64,000 nt of DNA, taken from CAWJLS01 sp963843755 (GTDB lineage: Bacteria > Acidobacteriota > Thermoanaerobaculia > Multivoradales > DATKCC01). The notes beneath the pieces are model-generated. The model did no database searches, was not told the DNA's origin, and was given only the letters and a program-made list of their open reading frames with translations. Made by a program: the position numbers and the translations under genes. Positions 43,459 to 50,708 of the stretch are shown piece by piece (the first letter of the stretch is position 1; each line of letters opens with the position of its first letter). The stretch is taken from the NCBI GenBank assembly GCA_963843755.1, contig CAWJLS010000008.1, positions 124,001 through 188,000 on the forward strand. The letters run 5' to 3'.

Positions 43459-45429
43459 ATGACGAAGCTGACCCAACGCATCACGTCGCTGGCGGCGTTT
43501 TCCCTCTCGCTGCTGGCCCTGCCCGGTGCCCTCGCGGCGCTGCCGGATGCGTCGGTCCGCGCCGTCGGTGGCTCCGCCCCGACCGGCGTGACGGCGGCGA
43601 AAGACGCGGGCGTCTTCGGCCGTGTGATCGGCGACCTGCAGCCGCTCTCCGCGGTCCGGGTCTACGCCTACCAGCTCGCCGACCTGAGCCTCAAGCAGGT
43701 GGTCACCGACGCCGACGGCGCGTTCCGCTTCCCCGAGCTTCCCGCCGGTCTCTACAAGATCATCGCCCACAAGAGCGGCTTCGTGCCGGCGGTCGTGATG
43801 TTGGCCCGGACCCGGGGCAACACGCGCCAGTACCTGGAGGTGGAGCTCGCCGAGCAGTCGGCCGACGCCAAGCCCGGCGACGACTTCTGGTCGGTCCGCG
43901 ACCGCATTCCGGCGGACGTCCTGCGCGAGATCGTCACGCCGACGCCGGAGCTGCGGCTGGCGGACTCGCCGTTCGGTCCGGGCAACCGCGTCGTGGTCAA
44001 TCGTGTCGGCACCGCCATGGAGGCGATGACCGGCGTCGATCAGTTCCACGGCAACGGCGAGGCGGTGCTCTCCGGCGGCCAGCTCGGCGTCGAGGGCAAG
44101 ATGGCCGGCATGCGCATCGGGCTGACCGGTGACTACTGGAGGCTGGCTCCCTCGGGCGCCGGCAGCGCGACGACGGACGTGGACGGTCTCGCCCGCCACT
44201 TGGTCCTCAAGCTCGAGGACGACGACTCCCAGCTCGCGCTGTCGACCATCACCCAGCGCCTGGCCGGAGACTCCCTCACCGGTGAGCCGATCGACTTCGA
44301 GTCGCACCGGCTGACCTGGGGCCAGGACTTCGAGGACAGCCGCGCCTACGTCACGGCCCAGTACACCAGCCAGGCCAACTACTACGCCGACAACTCATTG
44401 GCGCCGATCGAGGTGCCGCGGGCTTCCCAGTCCTGGGAGGTCGAGGGCTCCTACACGTTCGACACCAGCGACCGCTCGAGCTTCCAGGGCGGCATGCGCT
44501 ACCGCGACCGCTCGGTCGACCTCACCGGCGACGAAGTGCCGGACGGGTTCCAGGCGCTCCAGGACCAGCGGCTCGACCTGTACGGGCGGGCCGGCACCCG
44601 GATCGAGCCGACCGTGCTGATCGAGTACGGCCTGTACACCACGCTGCGGGACGGCTCCCTGTCGCTCGTTCCCCATGGCGGTCTGGTGCTCCAGCTCGGC
44701 GACGAGTGGCAGGCCTCCGCCCTGGCGAGCGGCCGGCTGTCGACCGACGACAAGCTGGGCGTGCGCGACTTCTTGCCGGCCTTTTACAGCGAGTCGGAGA
44801 GCTGCACTCAGGGTGAGCAGAGCTGCTACAAGGTCGCCTTCGACCGCCACGCCGAGGACGGCAGCACCGACCTCTCCGTCGGTGCCATGCACCGTGAGAT
44901 CGGCGAGACCCTGCGGCTGTTCTTCAACGACGACTTCTTCGACCACCTGGAGAGCCTCTACCTGGTCCGCGGCGACCAGATTCCGGAGCTCCAGTTCGGC
45001 GTCTCCCGGCGGGTGACGCCGGAGATCCTGGCGCACCTGGAGTCGAACGTCGGCGCGGGCGGCGGTGGCGTCTTCTACGCCACCGACAACGAGCCGTACG
45101 AGAACTCGGTCCGCTACCTGGTCACCTCCCTGGACACCCACTTCCAGGGCACGGACACGGGCGTGTTCATCTCCTTTCACCACCTGGAGCAGGAGCTCGA
45201 CCCCATGGCCCAGGCGGTGGAGGAGGCCGATCCGGGGCGCAACCGGCTGGAGGTGCAGCGCCTCCAGCTCATGCTGACCCAGGATCTGAACATCCTCCTC
45301 GACCTGGCCGCCGACTGGGCGGTCAAGCTCAACATGGAAGTCAGCCGCGGCTCGATGCTGTTCGACCAGCCGGGCCACTCCGACGAGCTTCGGCGCCGCA
45401 TCCTGGGCGGCTTCGCCGTCAAGTTCTGA
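43459..45429 (+). CDS. Outer-membrane protein with carboxypeptidase-regulatory-like domain
   Basis: The protein has 656 residues. A signal peptide ends near ALAALP (about residue 28). An Ig-like regulatory domain at about 50-125 has GVFGRVIGDLQPLSAVRVYA and FRFPELPAGLYKIIAHKSGF. About 480 residues of amphipathic strands follow with frequent Tyr, ending in FAVKF with a C-terminal aromatic. This layout (CarboxypepD_reg-like plug, then barrel) is typical of the TonB-dependent-like outer-membrane proteins abundant in Acidobacteria. No clear TonB box or full plug is visible and the barrel is short for a 22-strand receptor. The ligand is unknown. Confidence 0.7.
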   Translation: MTKLTQRITSLAAFSLSLLALPGALAALPDASVRAVGGSAPTGVTAAKDAGVFGRVIGDLQPLSAVRVYAYQLADLSLKQVVTDADGAFRFPELPAGLYKIIAHKSGFVPAVVMLARTRGNTRQYLEVELAEQSADAKPGDDFWSVRDRIPADVLREIVTPTPELRLADSPFGPGNRVVVNRVGTAMEAMTGVDQFHGNGEAVLSGGQLGVEGKMAGMRIGLTGDYWRLAPSGAGSATTDVDGLARHLVLKLEDDDSQLALSTITQRLAGDSLTGEPIDFESHRLTWGQDFEDSRAYVTAQYTSQANYYADNSLAPIEVPRASQSWEVEGSYTFDTSDRSSFQGGMRYRDRSVDLTGDEVPDGFQALQDQRLDLYGRAGTRIEPTVLIEYGLYTTLRDGSLSLVPHGGLVLQLGDEWQASALASGRLSTDDKLGVRDFLPAFYSESESCTQGEQSCYKVAFDRHAEDGSTDLSVGAMHREIGETLRLFFNDDFFDHLESLYLVRGDQIPELQFGVSRRVTPEILAHLESNVGAGGGGVFYATDNEPYENSVRYLVTSLDTHFQGTDTGVFISFHHLEQELDPMAQAVEEADPGRNRLEVQRLQLMLTQDLNILLDLAADWAVKLNMEVSRGSMLFDQPGHSDELRRRILGGFAVKF

Positions 45430-45529
45430 CCGCCCGCGTCACCCTCCTCCACAGCTCCTTCGTTCCTTTGGATCGCCCGTCGGGGGATTCTTCCCGCCAC
45501 GGGGCCGTCCGGCAGCCTGAATCCAAGGG

Positions 45530-45599
45530 GATGGATAGAATCCATCAGAATGGACCGACGGGCCCGAAACGCCCTCGAATCCGCCGTTTTCGGCGATTC
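45530..45599. promoter_or_regulatory. Two inverted repeats upstream of the sigma-54 promoter
   Basis: The first is a 7-bp perfect inverted repeat with a 3-base loop (45530-45536 with 45540-45546). The second is a longer imperfect one (45577-45586 with 45591-45599, TTTT loop, one unpaired base). They are centred about 100 and 50 bases before the expected start point of the sigma-54 promoter. That is the usual zone for NtrC-type activator dimers. They could be binding sites of the regulator encoded downstream; this is inference. Confidence 0.4.
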
Positions 45600-45614
45600 A
45601 AGAATCCGATTCCG

Positions 45615-45630
45615 TGGCACAAATCGTGCG
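45615..45630 (+). promoter_or_regulatory. Sigma-54 (-24/-12) promoter of the two-component operon
   Basis: TGGCACAAATCGTGCG has the invariant GG and GC doublets with exactly 10 bases between them and a perfect TGGCAC -24 element. It lies 30 bases before the sensor kinase ATG at 45660. The operon's own regulator is a sigma-54 activator, which supports the call. Confidence 0.7.
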
Positions 45631-45659
45631 TTTCCCGCTGATCGGAGCTCGTCGAACCG

Positions 45660-48608
45660 ATGAACCCGACAGGATCTCGCCGTCTCAGCGGTCCCCTCGC
45701 GATCGCTCTGGTCGCCGCCATCGCGGTGGCGGCTCTCGGCGTGGTGAGCTTCGTCCGGGCGCTCGATACCTTCCAGCCGCTCGGGTTCGAAGCGGTGCGC
45801 TCCGGCGCCGGCTGGACGGTGACCTCTGTCGACGACGTCTTCGTCGGCCGCCTCGGGGTACAGGTCGGAGACCAGATCTTCCCGGCGTCGGGAGGGGATT
45901 CGACGAACCTGGCCCGGACCCTCCGTGAGGCACCGGAGACCCCCTTGATGGTGCTGCGGGACGGCGAGGGGATCGAGACCACCTATCGGCGACCGCCGCT
46001 GTCGGTCGACTGGTCCTACCTGGTCCTGGCCCTGATCGGCAGCTTCTACCTGCTGATCGGGGTGTACACCCTGCTCCGGGAGCGCCGGCCGGAAGCCTTC
46101 CTGTTCTACCTCTGGTGCGTCGCCTCCGCGGTCGTCTACCTGTTCACGCCGTCGGGGCTCGTCGACGCCACCGGCCGCCTGCTCTACGCCGCGGAGGAGG
46201 TCGCCCGCGGGTTCCTGCCGCCGTTGACCCTGCACCTCTTCCTGGTCTTCCCGCGGCCGCTGGGGCTGGCCCCCGGCGAGGCGCGCGACGGCCGGAGCGT
46301 GTTCGGCCGCCTGCGGGTTCCGCGCGCTGCCCTGGTCTCGCTGCTCTACCTGCCGGCGGTGGCGATCCTGGGCGTGCAGATCGCCCTGATGACCTTCGCC
46401 GGGCGCGGGATCGGCTCGATCGAGGTCGGCCGGCTCCTGCCGCTGCTCGACCGGATGAGCCTGATCCACCTGGTCACCTACGCCATGGTCGCCCTCGGCG
46501 TGGTGGTCTTCCGGCTCGGCCGCCAGCGGAACCGCGAGGAGCAGCGCCAGCTCCAGTGGATCGCGCTCGGCCTGGGCGTGGGCTACCTGCCCTTCCTGGC
46601 GCTCTACGTCGTGCCGTACACCCTGGGGGCCGGCCTGCCGCGGCTGGTGACCCTGGCCGCCGTGGTGCCGTTGGGGATCGTGCCGCTGACCTTCGCCTGG
46701 GCGATCCTGCGCTACAAGCTCTGGGACATCGCCGTGGTGGTGCGCGAGTCGGTGTCCACGGCGCTGACCGTGCTGTTCGCCGGGGCCGCCTTCGCCCTGG
46801 CGCACCTGGTGGTCAGCCGGTCGGTTCCGGTCCACCTGGGGCTGGCCCGCGACTTCCTGTCGTTCGGCAGCGGCGTGGTGATCGCCGGCCTCCTGTTGCC
46901 GACCCGCCGGCGCGTCGACTCGGCGCTCGAACGTCTCCAGTACGGGCGGGCGGTAGCCAAGCGGCGGGCGCTCCAGCGCCTCGGCCGTGAGCTCCTGACC
47001 GAGCGCGACCTCGATCGGCTCTGCTCCGAGCTGCTGACCGAGCTGTGCGACGGCCTCGACCTCGAGGTCGCCAACCTCTACCTGATCGACCGCCCCGGTT
47101 CGATGGTGGCGATGGCCCGGGACGACCTGACGGGCCGGCCGGCGGGCGGCGGCCACGGCGTGCCCCGGCGGATCGCCCTCGACGAGGTCGACGCCGATCT
47201 CTGGTCGCGCGAGGTCGAGGCCCTGACCGGCGTCTCCTTGGGCACCGGCGGTCCCGACCCCCGTCAGCGGCTCTTCCTGGCCGGCTACCGCTACGCCTTC
47301 CCGCTGACCGTCCGGAGCCAGCCGGTCGGCTTGCTGGTGGTCGGTTTCCGGCTCGGCGAGATCCCCCTGTCGAGCGACGACCTGGACCTGGTGCGTCAGC
47401 TCTCCGGCGGCGCGGCCCTGGCGATCGAGAACGCCCGCCTGCTCGACGAGCTCGGCCACCGCCTGGACGAGGTGCTCGAGCTCCAGAGCTTCAACGCCGG
47501 GATCATCGAGTCCTCGCCCGCGGGCATCGCGGTGATCGATCCCGACGAGCGGATTCTGACCGCCAACGCCGCCTTCGCCCGGCTGGTCGAGGTGGAGGAC
47601 GGCGAGCTGGTCGGGGCGGTGGCGAGCGAGCTGCTGCCGATCGAACCGGTGCCCGAGCCCGGCGAGGGGTTGACCGAGGTCTCCTACAGCGACGCCGACG
47701 GTACGGAGCGCCACCTCCAGATCTCCGTCGCCGCGTTCCACTCCGCGCCCGGTGCCGATCCCGCCGAGGCGCTGCGCCTGCTGCTGGTCCACGACGTCAG
47801 CGAGCGGGTGGCGATGGAGAAGGCGCTGCGGGAGAAGGACCGCCTCGCCTCCCTGGGCATCCTGGCCGCCGGCGTCGCCCATGAGGTCAACACACCGATC
47901 ACCGGCATCTCCAGCTACGCCCAGATGCTGCTCGCCGACACCCCCGAGGACGACCCGCGCCACGAGATCCTCAAGAAGGTGGAGAAGCAGACGTTCCGGG
48001 CCGCCCGCATCGTCAACAACCTGCTCGAGTTCGCCCGCAACCGGACCGAGGAGCTCCATCCGGTCGACCTGGTGCCGCTGATCGGCGAGGCGCTCGACCT
48101 GCTCTCCGAGCGCCGGGCCCGGCGCCAGGTCCGGCTCGACCTCGAGCTGCCGGAAAACGAGCTGCTGGTAGTGCAGGGCAACGACGGCGAGCTCCAGCAG
48201 GTGATCACCAACCTGGCGCTCAACGCCATCGACGCCATGCCCGGCGGCGGCGCGCTCCGCCTGGTCGCCCGGCGGGCCTGCGACTGGGCGGAGGTGGTGG
48301 TCTCCGACACCGGCGACGGCATCCCGGCCGAGCAGATCGAGCGCATCTTCGAGCCGTTCTACTCGACCAAGATCGGGCGGGGCGGGACCGGTCTCGGCCT
48401 CCCGATCAGCTATGACATCATTCGGCGGCACGGCGGTGACGTCCAGGTGGAGAGCGCGCCGGGCGAGGGCACCCGCTTCACCCTCCGCCTCCCGCTGCTC
48501 GGTGAAGGTGGCCGCCACGCGTCGTCCGAGCGCCCGTCTCTGGAGGCGTCCTTCGGGGACGAAGGTTCCGCCGGCGCGCCGCCGTCGAAGCCGACGACCC
48601 GCCCATGA
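45660..48608 (+). CDS. Membrane sensor histidine kinase (PDZ, 7TM-like, GAF, PAS)
   Basis: The product has 982 residues. The first membrane helix is at about 12-32. A PDZ-like periplasmic segment follows (SVDDVFVGRLGVQVGDQIF). About eight further membrane helices lie between 122 and 420, then a GAF domain (about 440-600) and PAS (about 620-720). The kinase core has phospho-acceptor H741 (GVAHEVNTPITG), an N box with LALNAIDAMP, and G boxes DTGDGIP and GGTGLGLPIS. It should autophosphorylate and pass phosphate to the NtrC-type regulator whose start overlaps by ATGA. The signal is unknown. Confidence 0.9.
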   Translation: MNPTGSRRLSGPLAIALVAAIAVAALGVVSFVRALDTFQPLGFEAVRSGAGWTVTSVDDVFVGRLGVQVGDQIFPASGGDSTNLARTLREAPETPLMVLRDGEGIETTYRRPPLSVDWSYLVLALIGSFYLLIGVYTLLRERRPEAFLFYLWCVASAVVYLFTPSGLVDATGRLLYAAEEVARGFLPPLTLHLFLVFPRPLGLAPGEARDGRSVFGRLRVPRAALVSLLYLPAVAILGVQIALMTFAGRGIGSIEVGRLLPLLDRMSLIHLVTYAMVALGVVVFRLGRQRNREEQRQLQWIALGLGVGYLPFLALYVVPYTLGAGLPRLVTLAAVVPLGIVPLTFAWAILRYKLWDIAVVVRESVSTALTVLFAGAAFALAHLVVSRSVPVHLGLARDFLSFGSGVVIAGLLLPTRRRVDSALERLQYGRAVAKRRALQRLGRELLTERDLDRLCSELLTELCDGLDLEVANLYLIDRPGSMVAMARDDLTGRPAGGGHGVPRRIALDEVDADLWSREVEALTGVSLGTGGPDPRQRLFLAGYRYAFPLTVRSQPVGLLVVGFRLGEIPLSSDDLDLVRQLSGGAALAIENARLLDELGHRLDEVLELQSFNAGIIESSPAGIAVIDPDERILTANAAFARLVEVEDGELVGAVASELLPIEPVPEPGEGLTEVSYSDADGTERHLQISVAAFHSAPGADPAEALRLLLVHDVSERVAMEKALREKDRLASLGILAAGVAHEVNTPITGISSYAQMLLADTPEDDPRHEILKKVEKQTFRAARIVNNLLEFARNRTEELHPVDLVPLIGEALDLLSERRARRQVRLDLELPENELLVVQGNDGELQQVITNLALNAIDAMPGGGALRLVARRACDWAEVVVSDTGDGIPAEQIERIFEPFYSTKIGRGGTGLGLPISYDIIRRHGGDVQVESAPGEGTRFTLRLPLLGEGGRHASSERPSLEASFGDEGSAGAPPSKPTTRP

Positions 48609-49984
48609 GCATCCTGATCATCGACGACGAGGAGGTTCTCCAGGACGTCCTCAGCTCCCTGCTCCGCCGGGAGGGCCACGAGGTCCTGACCGCGCGGACC
48701 GGCGAGGAGGGGCTGCACGTCCTGCGGGAAGAGGAGGTCGAGCTGGTGCTGCTCGACCTGATGCTTCCCGGCATCTCCGGCCAGGAGGTGCTCCAGCAGA
48801 TCCGGCGCGAGGACCCCGACCAGGTGGTCGTGGTGGTCACCGCCTACTCCTCGATCGAGGGCGCCATCGAGGCCATGCGCCAGGGCGCCTTCCACTACAT
48901 CCCGAAGCCGTTCAAGAACGAAGAGGTCCTGCTCACCGTCCGCAAGGGGCTCGATCAGCGCCGCCTGACGGACGAGAACCGCAGCCTCAAAGAGCAGCTC
49001 CGGGCCCGGTACTCGTTCGACAACATCGTCGGCAAGTCGAAGCCGATGCAGGAGGTCTTCGAGCTCGTCTCCCTGGCGGCGCCGTCGAAGTCCAACATCC
49101 TCATCCTGGGGGAGAGCGGCACCGGCAAAGAGCTGGTCGCGAAGGCGATCCACCACCACTCCCGGCGCGCCTCGGGCCCGTTCGTGACGGTCAACTCCGG
49201 CTCCATGCCGGCGGACCTGCTGGAGAGCAACCTGTTCGGCCATGTCAAGGGTGCGTTCACCGGCGCCGTCTCGGCCAAGAAGGGGCTGTTCGAGGTCGCC
49301 AACACCGGCTCGATCTTCTTCGACGAGATCGGCAACATCCCGATCGACACCCAGGCGAAGCTCCTGCGGGTGATCCAGGAGAAGGAGTTCATGCGCCTGG
49401 GCGGGGTCGAGACCTTGACCGCCGACACCCGGATCATCGCCGCGACCAATGCCGACCTCGAAGGGGAGGTCGCCCGCGGCACCTTCCGCGAAGACCTCTA
49501 CTACCGGCTCAACGTCATCACCATCCCGCTGCCCCCGTTGCGAACGCGGACCGAGGACATCCCGCTCCTCGCCCGCCACTTCCTCGCCCGCTACTCCGAG
49601 GAGAACGACAAACCGCTCGGGGGGATCACCTCCGAGGCCATGAGCCTGCTCCTCGACTACCGCTGGCCGGGCAACGTGCGCGAGCTCGAGAACGTCGTCG
49701 AGCGCGCCGTCGTGCTCTCGACCGGCGCCGCGCTCGACGTCGACCTCCTGCCCCCCACCGTCCGCCGCGGCGAAGGCACCACCCACCTCTCCCCACCGCC
49801 CCCCAACGGCGAGATCTCCCTCAAGGACGCCGTCAGCGAGTACGAGCGCCAGCTCATCATCCGCGCCCTCCGCCAGGCCGGCGGCGTCCAGAAGCACGCC
49901 GCCGAAAAGCTCCAGGTCAAGCCGACGACGCTCCACGAGATGATCAAGCGGCACAAGATTTCGATCGAGAGCCTGGCGAGCTGA
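48605..49984 (+). CDS. NtrC-family sigma-54 response regulator
   Basis: The 459-residue protein has three parts. A receiver domain at 1-120 carries acidic IIDDEE, phospho-acceptor D51 (LLDLMLPG) and Lys in YIPKPF. The sigma-54 ATPase lies at about 140-380 (Walker A GESGTGKE, GAFTGA at 216-221, RWPGNVRELENVVERAVVLS). A Fis-type helix-turn-helix at the end contains GGVQKHAAEKLQVKPTTLHE. It activates sigma-54 promoters when phosphorylated, probably including the operon's own promoter. Coupled translation with the kinase supports a cognate pair. Confidence 0.95.
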   Translation: MSILIIDDEEVLQDVLSSLLRREGHEVLTARTGEEGLHVLREEEVELVLLDLMLPGISGQEVLQQIRREDPDQVVVVVTAYSSIEGAIEAMRQGAFHYIPKPFKNEEVLLTVRKGLDQRRLTDENRSLKEQLRARYSFDNIVGKSKPMQEVFELVSLAAPSKSNILILGESGTGKELVAKAIHHHSRRASGPFVTVNSGSMPADLLESNLFGHVKGAFTGAVSAKKGLFEVANTGSIFFDEIGNIPIDTQAKLLRVIQEKEFMRLGGVETLTADTRIIAATNADLEGEVARGTFREDLYYRLNVITIPLPPLRTRTEDIPLLARHFLARYSEENDKPLGGITSEAMSLLLDYRWPGNVRELENVVERAVVLSTGAALDVDLLPPTVRRGEGTTHLSPPPPNGEISLKDAVSEYERQLIIRALRQAGGVQKHAAEKLQVKPTTLHEMIKRHKISIESLAS

Positions 49985-49987
49985 GCC

Positions 49988-50003
49988 GGCCGCGGCGGCG
50001 GCC
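49988..50003 (+). terminator. Short G/C hairpin after the two-component operon
   Basis: A 6-bp stem (49988-49993 with 49998-50003) with a 4-base loop begins 4 bases after the stop codon. It is a weak terminator candidate without a T run. The rest of 50004-50141 holds no gene and no clear promoter. Confidence 0.3.
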
Positions 50004-50141
50004 TGTCGCCGTCCCCGAAGTGTGCCTCGCAGGCTCGAATCCGCCGGGCTGACGGTGCGAAATCGTCGCCTGAGCGGGCGGATTGTCACGAATGTCTCAG
50101 AATCGACACTGCTGTAAACTGGAGCGAGAAGTCGGAGCCCC

Positions 50142-50708
50142 GTGTTGCAGCGAGTCGGCGAATCCCCACAGAAGGCGTCCGCGGAGCAAGGATCGGTCGA
50201 TCTGACGAAAGTCCTGGTGGTGGCACTGCATCAGCAGCCGCCGGCCCAGGACGTCATGATCCAGGTGACCCTCGAGGGCCTGCTCGACCGCTACCGCCGG
50301 CGGCTGGCCCACCGCTCCGGCGGCGGCCCGGAGTTCATGGCGGTTCCGGACCAGCCTGACCTGCGGTTCTACGAACCGGTCACCAGCCTGCTCTGGGGCT
50401 CTTACGACCACGCAACCTTCTACCTTGCGGACGATCTGGAGTCGGTCGTTCACGTGGCGAGCAGCAGCGGTGCCACGGCCCAAGAGTTCGTCTTCGGCTC
50501 TCCGTACGACTTTCCGGGAGACGGCCCGCCGCGGGAGGGTGGGCTCGCCCAACTGCTCAGCCCGGAGCGCAACGATCGCCGGCCGTTCCTCTCCGTCAGC
50601 CGGATCAAGCTGCCGGACTATCTCCCTCTCTCGGTGCATCGGCGCTACGAGCGGCCATGGCTCGTCGCGTCCACGGCATCGCTCTGGAGGCGGGCGTCGT
50701 TCCGGTGA
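50142..50708 (+). CDS. 5' part of a split metalloprotease-system gene
   Basis: This is a 188-residue frame starting at GTG. The body has VDLTKVLVVALHQQPPAQDV, a segment EPVTSLLWGSYDHATFYLAD and PFLSVSRIKLPDYLPLS. The last 25 residues (rich in Arg and Trp) look non-native. If two bases of the CTCTCTC tract at 50626-50632 are removed, the frame continues as LPDYLPLGASALRAAMARRV into the next gene, giving one protein of about 1170 residues. The related segments LLWGSYDHATFYLADDLES here and LRCWSWPELACILLCDRPG there would then form a tandem pair. I regard this as the N-terminal part of that protein, split by a frameshift, phase variation or a sequencing error. Confidence 0.6.
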   Translation: MLQRVGESPQKASAEQGSVDLTKVLVVALHQQPPAQDVMIQVTLEGLLDRYRRRLAHRSGGGPEFMAVPDQPDLRFYEPVTSLLWGSYDHATFYLADDLESVVHVASSSGATAQEFVFGSPYDFPGDGPPREGGLAQLLSPERNDRRPFLSVSRIKLPDYLPLSVHRRYERPWLVASTASLWRRASFR

